DNA of 64,000 bases from FEN-1219 sp964503125 (GCA_964503125.1 CAZCZE010000011.1:62001-126000); one strand, 5' to 3'; shown: positions 41,339-50,837, counted from the stretch's first letter. The notes: a model not told the origin generated them from the sequence alone. Numbers and translations: made by a program.

Positions 41339-42133
41339 GTGATCAGCCGGCGCTCCAAACTTGCCGTCGCATGCGGAATCGGCGTCGCGCTCGCGGCCGG
41401 CCTCTGGCTCGGCGCCGCGAGCGCCCAGCGCGGCGACGCACGCTTGAGCGCGCCGCCCGAGGCCGAGTTCCACTTCGCGCGCCTCGTCTACCGCAACTCG
41501 CCGTACAGCCGTCGCGGTCGTGGGGGCTGGGGCGGCCGCGGCGCCTGGGACACCGACTACGCCGACGCGGAGTTCCACGTCATGCAGGGCATCGCGCGCT
41601 TCACGCGCGTCGACAGCGCGAGCGTCGACATCGACGGCAACGGCGGCCGGTTGATACAGCTCACCGACGACCGCGTCTTCGATTACCCGTGGCTCTACGC
41701 CGTCGAGGTCGGCCAGTGGCATCTCGACGACGCCGAGGCCGCGAAGCTCCGCGAGTACCTCGACCGCGGTGGCTTCCTCATGGTCGACGACTTCTGGGGC
41801 GAGGACGAGTGGTCGATCTTCGCAGACTCGATGCAGCGCGTATTCCCCGACCGGCCCATCGAGGAGCTCGGCGAGGACCACGAGCTGCTGCACGTCCTCT
41901 ACGACCTCGATCAACGCACGCAGATCCCCGGCCGCGGCGGCCAACGCTGGGGCACGGTGCCGCACTGGCGCGGCGTCTTCGACGACGACGGCCGCCTCAT
42001 GGTGGCGATCAACTTCAACATGGACATGGGCGACGCCTGGGAGCACGCCAACGACGCGTGGTATCCCGAGCCGATGACGGCGCTCGCCTACCGCTTCGCG
42101 GTCAACTACCTCATCTACACGATGACCCACTGA
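41339..42133 (+). CDS. Secreted DUF4159 protein
   Basis: 264 aa from a GTG. The signal peptide ends near ASAQ. The domain core is FHFARLVYRNS, DADAEFHVMQGIARFT-like wording, GGFLMVDDFWGEDEW and YRFAVNYLIYTM, which fits DUF4159. That fold is related to glutamine-amidotransferase/BatA-associated domains and has no known activity when alone. Convergent with a beta-propeller gene across a palindromic element. Confidence 0.82.
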   Translation: MISRRSKLAVACGIGVALAAGLWLGAASAQRGDARLSAPPEAEFHFARLVYRNSPYSRRGRGGWGGRGAWDTDYADAEFHVMQGIARFTRVDSASVDIDGNGGRLIQLTDDRVFDYPWLYAVEVGQWHLDDAEAAKLREYLDRGGFLMVDDFWGEDEWSIFADSMQRVFPDRPIEELGEDHELLHVLYDLDQRTQIPGRGGQRWGTVPHWRGVFDDDGRLMVAINFNMDMGDAWEHANDAWYPEPMTALAYRFAVNYLIYTMTH

Positions 42134-42151
42134 CCGCCACGAGCGCCAACG

Positions 42152-42334
42152 GATTTCTCACCGCGTGCGACGCGAGAGGCCGCTCCCGAGACCGTCGGCG
42201 CACAGGGGCAGCAATATGCTCCTGCCATTGCTGCACGCCGCCATCCATGGCGGCGATGTGCGCCGACGAGCCCCAGGGACGGTCTTCCGGCGTGTCTCGG
42301 GAGCGGCCTCTCGCGGCGCGCGCGGTGAGAAATC
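42152..42334. repeat. Palindromic element enclosing GGA-loop hairpin repeat, locus 3
   Basis: The outer arms 42152-42193 and 42293-42334 are a 42-bp inverted repeat with two mismatches (starting GATTTCTCACCGCG). Inner arms CGTCGGCGCAC (42193-42203) and its inverse at 42258-42268 pair again after a 24-bp insertion in the right arm. The centre holds one repeat unit: CAGCAAT/ATTGCTG around ATGCTCCTGCC (42209-42233) and GCCGCCA-TCCA-TGGCGGC (42237-42254). It fills the space between two convergent genes. Confidence 0.85.
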
Positions 42335-42339
42335 CTGCG

Positions 42340-43398
42340 CTAGCGCAACGGCACGCGCGCGATGCGATCGCCCGCGAACGTGCCGATCCAGGCTTGGCCG
42401 TCGAACGGCAGCACCATCGTTGCGTTGCTGAAGCTCGGCGTCGCCGTCGTCGTCGCGATCACGGTGTCCTGCATCGTCTTGGGATCGATGGCCACGGCGA
42501 TCGTGGGCCGCGGGCACTGCGACAGCTTCTCGATGTCGTGCTGCGCTCCGGGTGGACCGCCGCATTCGGGGACGTCATTCGCCATCCCCGCCGTCACGAG
42601 CCGGCCGTCCGGAGCCAAGTGCACGTTGTCGGGCGTGAACCCGAGCGGCCGCGTCGTGCGCAGCTGCTGCGCCGGATTGCTGCGCGAGAACGCGACGACC
42701 GTCTGCAAACCCGACGACGCGACGTAGATTTCGCGGCCGTCGGCCGACACCTCGATGCCGTTGTTCGCGGGCAGCTCGGTGCCGCGCACGAGCGTAAAGC
42801 CCGCGCGCCCCGGCGACCACTCGAACACGGCACCCGTGGGCTTCAAGTCGACGACGGCGTCGGCGAACGTCGTGCCCGGCATGAACAGCACGGTCGCGAC
42901 GAGCGAGCCGTCGGCGAACGACGCGACGCTGTTGGCGGCCAGCCCTTCGGGCATCGGCACGCAACCGCGCCACGTCAATGTGGGCCGCGCGCCGGTCGAG
43001 TCGACGCCGAACACTTCGATGGCCTCGCGCGCGCCGTGCCCGACGACGTAGAGCGTCGCCTGCCCCGCCGCGCCCGCGCGAATGTTGAGGCCGTGCGTGT
43101 TGAGCGTCGCGGGCGTCGGCGGCGTCGGGCAGCTCGCGAAGCTTGCGTCGTACCGCGCCTGAAACGACAGCGTGCTGTAGCTCCCCGTTCGCGAGTCGAC
43201 GAGATAGAAGCCCGCGCCTTCGGCCATGCCGCTTGAGACGATCCACGGCGTGCCCGGCACGCGCACGAGGTCTTCGGGGTTTTTCGGCCCGCAGACGAAC
43301 TGCGCGCCGCCGCTCGGCTCGCAGCTCGACTGGCCCGCAGCGCCGAGCGCAAACGAGGCGACGGCCAACACGGTGACGATTCTTAACGTGCGCATCAT
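42340..43398 (-). CDS. Secreted SMP-30/arylesterase-like beta-propeller protein
   Basis: 352 aa. The signal peptide ends near GAAGQ. The repeats are calcium-type propeller blades as in gluconolactonase and paraoxonase: GTPWIVSSGMAEGAGFYLVDS, ATLYVVGHGAREAIEVF, NNGIEVSADGREIYVASSG and TPDNVHLAPDGRLVTAGMAND. The HGAREAIEVF string is paraoxonase-like. Lactonase or arylesterase activity is a reasonable guess only. Confidence 0.8.
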   Translation of the reverse strand: MMRTLRIVTVLAVASFALGAAGQSSCEPSGGAQFVCGPKNPEDLVRVPGTPWIVSSGMAEGAGFYLVDSRTGSYSTLSFQARYDASFASCPTPPTPATLNTHGLNIRAGAAGQATLYVVGHGAREAIEVFGVDSTGARPTLTWRGCVPMPEGLAANSVASFADGSLVATVLFMPGTTFADAVVDLKPTGAVFEWSPGRAGFTLVRGTELPANNGIEVSADGREIYVASSGLQTVVAFSRSNPAQQLRTTRPLGFTPDNVHLAPDGRLVTAGMANDVPECGGPPGAQHDIEKLSQCPRPTIAVAIDPKTMQDTVIATTTATPSFSNATMVLPFDGQAWIGTFAGDRIARVPLR

Positions 43399-43457
43399 GG
43401 CGCTCCGGATCAGGTAGGCATGAACTCTACCACGCGGCCGGCGCGCCCACGCAGCGG

Positions 43458-43745
43458 TCAGAGCGCCTTGGCTGCTCGGAGGAGTCGCCGCGCGGCCGCG
43501 GCGAACAGCAGCGCGCGGCCGATAATGCGCAGGCCTTTCACGCGCCCTACAACGAGCACCGTCGCGACGGCCGCTAGGACCAGCACGGGATTCAGCAGGT
43601 TGCGCGCGAGCTCGGCCACGCGGTCCGCGGACCGAAAACGCGCTTGGATGGCGGCCCCCTCGCGGGCGAAGCCGGCACGCTGCTCGGCGCAGCGCTGCTG
43701 CAACGACGCCTGGCGCTCGGCGAGCTCTCGCACGCGGTCGTTCAC
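43458..43745 (-). CDS. yqjK: YqjK-like protein
   Basis: 95 aa from the GTG at 43745, which overlaps the yqjE stop as GTGA. N-terminal coiled segment (VRELAERQASLQQRCAEQRAGF), then one membrane segment (LNPVLVLAAVATVLVV) and a basic end. Gene order with the DUF883 and holin-like genes is that of E. coli yqjD-yqjE-yqjK. Confidence 0.78.
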   Translation of the reverse strand: MNDRVRELAERQASLQQRCAEQRAGFAREGAAIQARFRSADRVAELARNLLNPVLVLAAVATVLVVGRVKGLRIIGRALLFAAAARRLLRAAKAL

Positions 43746-44179
43746 ACTTCGTTCCTCGTCGCCTTGGCCACGAGGCTCGCGCGATCTTTCTTGAGCTCCG
43801 TCAGCGTGCCGTCGAGCAAGCGCGGCCTGTTGCGGATCTTGATGCGCAGCACCAGGGCCGCCGTCGCGGCGAGGGCGAAGAACACCGCGGTCACGACGAT
43901 CGACGCGAGCACTCGATGCGTGTCCCAAAAAACGAACACGACGAGGATCGCGAGCAAGAACAACGCGATGCCGGCCGCGAGCAAGGCGACGGCCGCCCAG
44001 AGCAGGATCTCGGCGGCTTGGTGAATCTCGCGTTGCAGCTCCGTCGACAGGAGCTCGAGCCGCGTGTGCCCGATCGCGATCGCGGTGGCGAGCAGGTTGC
44101 GCAACGAGCGCAACAGGCCGCCGATCGGCCCGGGCGGCTGCGCCGTCGGCTCCGGCGAGCTGTCCGTATCTGAATCCAC
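43742..44179 (-). CDS. yqjE: YqjE/phage-holin-superfamily membrane protein
   Basis: 145 aa. Two adjacent membrane helices (about 57-80 and 87-112) sit after an amphipathic stretch (GHTRLELLSTELQREIHQAAEIL) that is the family hallmark. C-terminal charged tail. It lies 16 bp after the DUF883 gene in the yqjDEK operon, which in E. coli is stationary-phase induced. Confidence 0.85.
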   Translation of the reverse strand: MDSDTDSSPEPTAQPPGPIGGLLRSLRNLLATAIAIGHTRLELLSTELQREIHQAAEILLWAAVALLAAGIALFLLAILVVFVFWDTHRVLASIVVTAVFFALAATAALVLRIKIRNRPRLLDGTLTELKKDRASLVAKATRNEV

Positions 44180-44195
44180 GCCGCCGGCGACCAGC

Positions 44196-44501
44196 TTAGC
44201 GACGGGCCATCAACAGGCCGAGCACGAGCCCTATGCCCGCCGCGATGCCGACGGAAGCCCAAGGATTACCGCGCACGTATTCGTCGGCGTCGCCGGCGAT
44301 CGCGCGCGCCCGCGCGAGCGTCTCTTCCTCGACGCTCTTGAGCCGCGCTTTCGCCTGGCGCAGCGATTCCTCGGCTTTGACGCGGACCTCTTGCACTTTT
44401 TCGCCGCCCTGCGACGCCGTCGCGCGCAGCAGATTCTCCGCGTCGCGCACGATCGCGGTCAGGTCGTCGAGCAATTGTTCGGCTGAGACTCGTTCCGCCA
44501 T
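44196..44501 (-). CDS. yqjD: DUF883/YqjD-family inner-membrane ribosome-associated protein
   Basis: 101 aa from the ATG at 44501. Coiled N-terminal part (LLDDLTAIVRDAENLLRATASQGGEKVQEVR) and a C-terminal glycine-zipper membrane helix (YVRGNPWASVGIAAGIGLVLGLLMARR). E. coli YqjD and ElaB of this family tether inactive ribosomes to the membrane. The longer frame upstream is a shadow. Confidence 0.9.
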   Translation of the reverse strand: MAERVSAEQLLDDLTAIVRDAENLLRATASQGGEKVQEVRVKAEESLRQAKARLKSVEEETLARARAIAGDADEYVRGNPWASVGIAAGIGLVLGLLMARR

Positions 44502-44563
44502 GGGGGTTCTCTCGTTGTTGCGTTCCGAAATGGTATGTCCCCGGGACTCATCGTAACAAGCCG

Positions 44564-45553
44564 TCAGCCTTCGACGACGAACTGGAGCCGCTCGAGCAGC
44601 TGTTCCTGGGGCGTCAGCAAGTCGACGGTCCAAAGTCCGAGCGGATCTTCGGGGAAGATCTGTTTACGCGAGAAGGTGCGGAAGCCGTCGGCCTTGCCGC
44701 CTTGGATCTGCGCTTCGATGCGCTCGCGCTCGCCGTTGTGGCGCCATTCGAAAATCACGACCTGTGCGAGCCCGGCCGGGGCGCGGACCGCGGCGAAAGC
44801 GATGACTCCCTGCTCGAGATCCGCGCGCCGCACGACACGCACGCGTGTCCCGGGTGTCAAGCCATCGATCGTCTGCGTCACACGCGCGTCCACGACCGCC
44901 AAGCCCGCGGCGGGCAGTTGGGCGCGAAACTCCCAGAGCAGGAACGGCACGGCGGCCATGCCGACGACCCAAGCGATCTTGTTGCGCAGGTGCGGCAGCG
45001 AATGCAGCGACATGGGCAACGTCACGAGCAGCCAGGCCGCGACTGCGAGCAGCGACAGCGGTACCGACCGCTCGAGCGGCAGAGACAGCACCATCGGCAG
45101 CACGACGAGCGCCGCAATCCAGCTACAGAAGGCGTGAAACGCCATGCGCCGCGCGGCCCGCGTCGCGATGAGGCGCTCGTAGACGGGATCGACGGTCGAG
45201 AGCAGCGCGGCCGCGCCCACGAGGCCCGTGAATGCGAGCTGTCCTAAGTCCCGCTGCGTCGCCCCGATCAGGAACGGCAGGCTGAAGAACAGGAGCTCCT
45301 GCTGCAACGATTGGCTCACCAAATTGACGACGAAGTTGCCGGCGCGCTGCCGGCGCCGCTCGAGGCGCTGTCGCACCCAGGGCTCGACGAGCAGCCAGAA
45401 CCAGCCGAGCAGCGCGAGCACCGCGATGGCCCGCGCGAGGGTCTCGCCGCGATGCACCAACAAATAGCCGAGCCAGCCGGCCGCGAAGCTGATCGCGGGC
45501 AGCACCCAGGGGAAGCGGTGCGCGAACGAGAGCACACGGCGCAGCGACGGCAT
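44564..45553 (-). CDS. DUF5924/DUF2914 membrane protein
   Basis: 329 aa. Five or six membrane helices in residues 10-210, then a C-terminal DUF2914 domain from about residue 230 (VVIFEWRHNGERERIEAQIQ; TFSRKQIFPEDPLGLWTVDLLTP). DUF2914 is a small extracytoplasmic domain of unknown role. 42 bp downstream of the AI-2E type exporter gene. Confidence 0.82.
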   Translation of the reverse strand: MPSLRRVLSFAHRFPWVLPAISFAAGWLGYLLVHRGETLARAIAVLALLGWFWLLVEPWVRQRLERRRQRAGNFVVNLVSQSLQQELLFFSLPFLIGATQRDLGQLAFTGLVGAAALLSTVDPVYERLIATRAARRMAFHAFCSWIAALVVLPMVLSLPLERSVPLSLLAVAAWLLVTLPMSLHSLPHLRNKIAWVVGMAAVPFLLWEFRAQLPAAGLAVVDARVTQTIDGLTPGTRVRVVRRADLEQGVIAFAAVRAPAGLAQVVIFEWRHNGERERIEAQIQGGKADGFRTFSRKQIFPEDPLGLWTVDLLTPQEQLLERLQFVVEG

Positions 45554-45595
45554 CGCGTTACACGGCTCCGCGCAGAAAAACCGACGCTAAGCGCC

Positions 45596-46819
45596 TCACG
45601 TCGCCGGCTGCGGGCGCGGCTTGCGCTCGCGAAACGGCACGCCGAGCACGTCGTGGATGAAATAGCGCGCGACGGGGACGCCGAGCAGCATGCCCCAGAG
45701 ACCGAAAGCGTGATAACCCACGTAGAGGATGATCAGCGTGAACACCGGGTTCAGCTTCAGGTGCTTGCCGTAGATGATCGGGTTGAGCACGTACGCCTCG
45801 AGGGCATGAATCACGACCACGAGCGCGACGGCCGCCAACGACAGCGCCGGGCCGCCGGTGTTGAGCGCCACGAGCACGATCGGCGTCGTCGATATGAACA
45901 CACCGAGCACGGGCACGAAGCTACAAATGAAGACGATGACGGACAGCATCGCGACGAGCGGGATGTCGAGCAACAGCAGTCCGATGAGCGTCAACACCGT
46001 GTTGACGACGGCGATCGCCGCCTGCGCTTCGATGGCGCGGCCGAGCAGTATCCCGAAACGCGCGATCGGCTGCGCGGCCTCCTCGTAGAAATCGCCGAGA
46101 CGCGAATTGCGCAACCGGCCGATGCCCACTTTGAAGCGATTGAGATCGATGAGGATGAGATAGCTGAACAACAGCGCCAGCAGCGTCGTCGCCGTCGCCC
46201 GGTACAACAGGTTGACGACCACGGGCGCGTACTGGCGGACTTGCTGGAACTGCACGGCCATGAGCGCGTTGAGCAGGAGCTGGTCCTGACGGTTGAAGTA
46301 CTCGGCGAGCGCTCCCGTCGGCGCGACGGCGCTCTGGGCCGCGGCCGCGATGTCCGCTTCCGCGAGGCCAAGCCGCTGGCGCTCGCCGATGAGCTCGTCC
46401 TCGACGATCTGCAGCCGCTCGTCGGCCAAGGCGCTGCGCAAGAAACCGTTGATCGGCTCGCGCAGCGAAGGATAGTTGCCGACGAGGCGGTTCTTCGTCT
46501 CGATGACCGTGGCTTCCGTGGCCGGCAGGTTGCCGATCATGCGATCGAGCTCGGTCGCGACGCTCGGCACGACGAAGCGCACGAACGATCCCAGCACGAC
46601 GAGGAAAACCACGTAGACGATGGTGACGGCGGCCCAATGCGGCAGTCGCAATCGCCGCATGCCGAGATCGGCTATCGGCACCGTCACGATCGCGAGCACG
46701 AACGCCAAGAACACGACCGCGAAAAAATCGCGCAGCAGCCAGAGCAGGCCGAACAGGATGACCCAGATGACAACGCGGCGGTTGCGCTGGTAGAACTCGT
46801 TGAGGCTAAACGTCGACAC
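45596..46819 (-). CDS. AI-2E/PerM family transporter
   Basis: 407 aa, about eight membrane helices with the large soluble insert after helix 3 (residues 95-210) typical of the family. Conserved segments are FVPVLGVFISTTPIVLVAL and LNPIIYGKHLKLNPVFTLIILYVGYHAFGLWGMLLGVPV. Members move diverse small molecules or ions; the autoinducer role applies to few of them. Confidence 0.9.
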   Translation of the reverse strand: MSTFSLNEFYQRNRRVVIWVILFGLLWLLRDFFAVVFLAFVLAIVTVPIADLGMRRLRLPHWAAVTIVYVVFLVVLGSFVRFVVPSVATELDRMIGNLPATEATVIETKNRLVGNYPSLREPINGFLRSALADERLQIVEDELIGERQRLGLAEADIAAAAQSAVAPTGALAEYFNRQDQLLLNALMAVQFQQVRQYAPVVVNLLYRATATTLLALLFSYLILIDLNRFKVGIGRLRNSRLGDFYEEAAQPIARFGILLGRAIEAQAAIAVVNTVLTLIGLLLLDIPLVAMLSVIVFICSFVPVLGVFISTTPIVLVALNTGGPALSLAAVALVVVIHALEAYVLNPIIYGKHLKLNPVFTLIILYVGYHAFGLWGMLLGVPVARYFIHDVLGVPFRERKPRPQPAT

Positions 46820-46992
46820 GGCAGCGCTAGTATAGGGACTCGCGGGGAGCCGCGCGAAAACCGCAGGCGAACGCAGGTGCGCGAAACGGCGGGAAGGAGC
46901 GCCGGCCGAAAGCCTAAACGCCGAACGCGAGGATCAACAAGCGCACGTCACGTCGGCGCTGCGAATCAAACTGTCGAAGCTCGGTGAGCCCG

Positions 46993-48105
46993 TCAGCGCA
47001 AGTGCTTGGCGAAGGTGCTGCGGATGGCTTCGGCTGCCGTGGCCGCGTCGTAGGACTCGCCGCCGTCGAGACGGTCGGCGTACTCGAATAGCGGCACGAA
47101 CATCTCCTGGCCGTCGACCTCCTCTAGGTACTCGAACGTATCGCGCTCCGCGTACACGGTTTCCCACGCCGCGCGCACGTCGCGCCAGAACGGGCCGCTG
47201 CGCTGCCAATAGCGATCGCCCGCCGAGAAATCGAAGTCGACGACGCGGTCGTAACGCGCCACGCCGAGCTCGCGCGCGAGATACGGCGTGTCCTCGACGG
47301 GTGCGCCGTGCTCATCGAGCACGAGCTTCAAGTTCTCTTCCTCTTGCACCCAGCCCGTCGGCGTCAGTGTGTGGCGGTTGACGCCTTCGAGAACGTGATA
47401 GTCGGCGCGCACCGTCGTCTCGCGCCGCGGCAGCGGCCGCGCCGTGCGCTCGCTCGTCCACGCCGAGTAACTGCCGTAGTGCTCCCACTCGCCGAGCGAT
47501 TCGTAGCGCGGCGAGTCGTCGACTTGGAACACGGCTTGCGACCAACGGCCGCGGACCTCGTCGACCGTGCGCGTCACGTGCACCCAGCGATTGCGGCCGA
47601 CGAACACATGTAGATCCGTGTCTTCGTAGCGCCAGTCCTGCCGCCAGTGCTTCTGGACGAACGGTCCTTGCACCTTGCCGTCGCGGTCGGTGACGAACAT
47701 CACCATGAGGTGCTGGAGCCGAACGAACGTGCCGCGGTCCTCGACGACGTAGACGTACTCCGTGCCCCACGACTGATAGGGCCGCGACGGTACGAAGCCC
47801 GGCGTGAAGCCGACGGTCTCGAGAAAATCGAACGTCGTGCGGTAACCGCCCGCCAGCGCGAGGATCGCGCGCCGATCGCGCTCGAACTTGGCGAGGCCCG
47901 GCTCTTGGACGGCTAGCCAGGCGGGGCTCGGCTCGGTCGCGAGCGTGACCGGCGTCCCGCGCGTCGTGCCGCCGCGCGGCTTGAGCGCATCAGTGTCCTC
48001 GAACTGCCAGCTGAACGTGAATTGGCGCGGCTCGGCGTGCGCGGCGGGCCCGTGAGTCGCCAGCGAAACCCCAACGACGACGACGGCCACGGCGAGCGCT
48101 CGCAT
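46993..48105 (-). CDS. Secreted DUF6607-like protein
   Basis: 370 aa. The signal peptide ends at AHAEP. It contains FETVGFTPGFVPSRPYQSWGTEYVYVVEDRGTFVRLQHLMV-type wording, VVQKHWRQDWRYE and LEEVDGQEMFVPLFEYAD. I recognise the pattern of DUF6607 proteins, which have no assigned function. The 170 bp downstream, up to the AI-2E gene start, hold nothing I can identify. One base from the DUF3750 gene upstream. Confidence 0.72.
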   Translation of the reverse strand: MRALAVAVVVVGVSLATHGPAAHAEPRQFTFSWQFEDTDALKPRGGTTRGTPVTLATEPSPAWLAVQEPGLAKFERDRRAILALAGGYRTTFDFLETVGFTPGFVPSRPYQSWGTEYVYVVEDRGTFVRLQHLMVMFVTDRDGKVQGPFVQKHWRQDWRYEDTDLHVFVGRNRWVHVTRTVDEVRGRWSQAVFQVDDSPRYESLGEWEHYGSYSAWTSERTARPLPRRETTVRADYHVLEGVNRHTLTPTGWVQEEENLKLVLDEHGAPVEDTPYLARELGVARYDRVVDFDFSAGDRYWQRSGPFWRDVRAAWETVYAERDTFEYLEEVDGQEMFVPLFEYADRLDGGESYDAATAAEAIRSTFAKHLR

Positions 48106-48106
48106 C

Positions 48107-48886
48107 CTAGCCTCCGTCGGCCTGCGCGACGGCCACGGGAAGGTCGCGCGGCCAACCGAGCCTGCCCGCCAGCGGCACCTTCAACGAGAGATCGAGCGGA
48201 TCGATGCCGAACGTGAGACCGAGCAGGTTGAGCTCGACGCCTTCCTCGAGCCCCGCGAGGGCTCCCAGCACACCGAACAGATTGAGCTGCGCGCCCGTGC
48301 CGCTCGGCGATCGCGCGACGAACGCCGGACCGAGGTAATCCTTGCCGATCGCGTGTGCAGGCAAGTCGGCGCGAAGCTCGGGCGCCGCGCGCAGCACGTG
48401 GGCCACGAACGTGTTCGAGTTCGGGCCGGGCCAGACGCGATAGGTGTCGGCATACGGGTAGTCGGCCACGGCCTGCTCGATGCGCGCGATGCTGTCCTCG
48501 GCGGCGTCGCCGCGCGCTTCGGCGAGCAGCTCGGGGCGATTGCCGAACCAGCGCGAATCGGGCGAACGATGATCGACGTTGACCGCGCTGCCGCTGCGGC
48601 GCAGCCGCCAGCCGTTGACCTCGTAAACCGTGAACGAGGCGGCATCGCGCGGCTTGACCGCGACCCAGGTGTGCACGCCGAAGTAGCCGCGCCAGCGCAC
48701 CGCGCGTGCCGCGTAAACCTGCACGACCGGCTCGGGCGTCGCCTTGGGATCGGGCGCGAGGCCCACGGGCGCACGACTCGCCGTGCGCCAGTCCCCGCTC
48801 GGCCCGGACTCGACGCGATCGAGATAGGCAAAGCCGAACAGGATGGGCGGCACGAGCCACAGCCATTGGGCGCTCGGACGTCGCAT
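48107..48886 (-). CDS. DUF3750 family protein
   Basis: 259 aa from the ATG at 48886. An N-terminal membrane helix or signal (AQWLWLVPPILFGFAYL) precedes the DUF3750 core: VVQVYAARAVRWRGYFGVHTWVAVKP, SRWFGNRPELL, YPYADTYRVWPGPNSNTFVAHVLR and LNLFGVLGALAGLEEGVELNLLGLTFGID. The conserved H-T-W and N-T-F-x-x-H spacing suggests a peptidase-like active site, but none is proven. Confidence 0.82.
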   Translation of the reverse strand: MRRPSAQWLWLVPPILFGFAYLDRVESGPSGDWRTASRAPVGLAPDPKATPEPVVQVYAARAVRWRGYFGVHTWVAVKPRDAASFTVYEVNGWRLRRSGSAVNVDHRSPDSRWFGNRPELLAEARGDAAEDSIARIEQAVADYPYADTYRVWPGPNSNTFVAHVLRAAPELRADLPAHAIGKDYLGPAFVARSPSGTGAQLNLFGVLGALAGLEEGVELNLLGLTFGIDPLDLSLKVPLAGRLGWPRDLPVAVAQADGG

Positions 48887-48939
48887 CCGATCAACATAGA
48901 CCGGCGCGTCGGGCCGCGGCAAGCGCGCCGGGCCGGAAA

Positions 48940-49392
48940 TCAGTTCGGCTGATCTTTCTTGAGCTTGTAGATCGAGCTGCCGTAGTAGTCGAGCATGACC
49001 TTCTCGAGCGCGCGCACGTGCGAGCTCGTGCGCTTGAACGCCTCGGCGTCGAGCTCGATGTTCTTGCGGCGCCGGTCCTTGCTGTCCGGCACGAGCTTGA
49101 GCACGCCGCCCGGCGACGCTTCGGACGTCAGCAGATACACGATCCGCGAGACCGACGTGTAGGGAATACCGAGCTTGCTCGACAGCGACTTCATCGAATG
49201 CGGGCGGCCGTCCAGATTCGAATCGATGACTTCGAGCGCGATGAGCACCTCAGCCATCGTGCCGTGGTGGCCCGCCTTGTAGATGGCCGTCAGCAAGGCG
49301 ATCGCCGCCTTGCGCACGCCGTTGGAATCGAAGCGTTCCTTCGCGGCCGCCGGCCGCAGCTGTGGAACCGATGCCATGCCTTCCCTACTCAC
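48940..49392 (-). CDS. Winged-helix (MarR-like) transcriptional regulator
   Basis: 150 aa. The DNA-binding core is AEVLIALEVIDSN..HSMKSLSSKLGIPYTSVSRIVYLLT with the wing (LVPDSKDRRRKNIELD) and a C-terminal dimer helix. An upstream ATG at 49392 and an internal one at 49377 are both open. No obvious operator palindrome is seen before it; its neighbours are a porin and DUF3750. Confidence 0.75.
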   Translation of the reverse strand: MSREGMASVPQLRPAAAKERFDSNGVRKAAIALLTAIYKAGHHGTMAEVLIALEVIDSNLDGRPHSMKSLSSKLGIPYTSVSRIVYLLTSEASPGGVLKLVPDSKDRRRKNIELDAEAFKRTSSHVRALEKVMLDYYGSSIYKLKKDQPN

Positions 49393-49542
49393 GTGTCGAC
49401 TCTCCTTGACGAGCGCGAAAGCGCGCTTGCGTCCGAGTCTATTCGTGCGCTCAGGAGCGTCTCAACACCGCACTGTTCGGTACGGGGAGACCGGCGCGGC
49501 GTGCTCATCGTCCTCGTGTCGCGACGGTGAGCGCGCCCGGTG

Positions 49543-50775
49543 TCAGTAGTTGAAGACGACGTCCGCCTGGAGCCGGTTGTAATCGTGCTCGTTGCCGGCC
49601 GCGGCGCCGCGCTCGTTCAAGAAATAGCGCAAGCCGAACACGAGCCGATCGCGGAAGCCGTAATTCAGCTCCACGACGTGGCCCTTGCCGTCGGTGCCGC
49701 CGCCCGCGAAATCCGAGTCGGTGAACGTGCCGATGACGGCATCGGCCTCGAGATCCTGATAGAGGTAGCCGAAGCGCCAGTCGCCCTGCTTCGCGACTTG
49801 GCCGAAGCTGGCGCCGACGGCGAAACCCGTGTCTTGATCGCTGGCTTCGTTGTTCACGACGTAGTCGGCGAACAGCGTGATGGGGCGCTCGCCGGCCGTG
49901 AAGCCGAGCTCGGCGAACAGCTCGGCGATGTTGAAGTCGTTCAAATAGCCGCCCGTGGGCGTGAGGCGATTGCCCGCGTCGTCGCCATCCCAGAACGGCG
50001 TCTGGCCTTGCGTTTCGAGGTAGTCGTAGTAACTGGCGCCGGCCGTGAGACGCATGCCGTTGTCGAGCGTATGGCGATAGCCGAATTGCCCGCCGAGCAG
50101 GATCGAGTCGTTAGCCGAGCTACGCTCTTCGACCCACAGGCCCGCGTAGTTCACGAACCAATTGTCGCGGTTGTAGCGCAACGCCAGCCCTTCGGGATTG
50201 AGGTCGCTGTCGTAGATGAGGTGGTGGCTGCCGGGCCGGAAGAACGGGTTCGCCATCTTGCCGCCCGTGAACGTGAGCTGCTCGGTCGCGGCCCAGCTGA
50301 AGAACGCGCGATCGACGCCGAAGCTCTTGCGGTTGAAGCCGCCGTCGAGCGTCTGATTGCCCGACACGGGATCGTCGTCGCCCGTGGCGAGCTGGAGCCC
50401 GACGCGCACCTTGGCAGCGATGTCGGCCGTGACGCCGAAGCGCGCCCGGATGCGCTGCCGATGGCGCTCGGCCACGGTGTCCTCGTTGATCGACTCCTGC
50501 CGGTAGCGCAGGTCGCCCGCGAAACGAACGTTCGGGCCGGCGGCTGCGAGAACCTCCCTCGCCGGTGCGGCGGGGGCCGCCGCCGCCACGGTCGGGGCAC
50601 TGACGGCCGCCGCCGGTGGAGCGGAACCCTGCTCGAGGCGCTCGAGTCTCGCCGAAAGAGCCGCGATCTCGCTCCGAATGGCGGCGATCTCCGCCGTAAC
50701 AGTCGATTGAGCCACCACGGCCGAGGAACTCACGGTGAACGCGATCAAGGCAGCCACGACGAGGCTCTTACGCAT
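49543..50775 (-). CDS. Putative outer-membrane porin with N-terminal coiled coil
   Basis: 410 aa from the ATG at 50775, preceded by GGAG. The signal peptide ends at SAVVAQ. A short coiled coil (EIAAIRSEIAALSARLERLEQ) leads into a beta-barrel with aromatic strand ends, finishing in ADVVFNY, the C-terminal phenylalanine/tyrosine BAM signal. The putative-porin group is related to OprO/P-type proteins. A Pho-box-like direct repeat lies 63 bp upstream of the start, which would suit a phosphate-linked porin. Confidence 0.85.
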   Translation of the reverse strand: MRKSLVVAALIAFTVSSSAVVAQSTVTAEIAAIRSEIAALSARLERLEQGSAPPAAAVSAPTVAAAAPAAPAREVLAAAGPNVRFAGDLRYRQESINEDTVAERHRQRIRARFGVTADIAAKVRVGLQLATGDDDPVSGNQTLDGGFNRKSFGVDRAFFSWAATEQLTFTGGKMANPFFRPGSHHLIYDSDLNPEGLALRYNRDNWFVNYAGLWVEERSSANDSILLGGQFGYRHTLDNGMRLTAGASYYDYLETQGQTPFWDGDDAGNRLTPTGGYLNDFNIAELFAELGFTAGERPITLFADYVVNNEASDQDTGFAVGASFGQVAKQGDWRFGYLYQDLEADAVIGTFTDSDFAGGGTDGKGHVVELNYGFRDRLVFGLRYFLNERGAAAGNEHDYNRLQADVVFNY

Positions 50776-50837
50776 TGATTTCACTCCGTTTTTACCAGCC
50801 GCCCTTCGGCCTGCGGGCGTCATGATGCTACGGAGGG

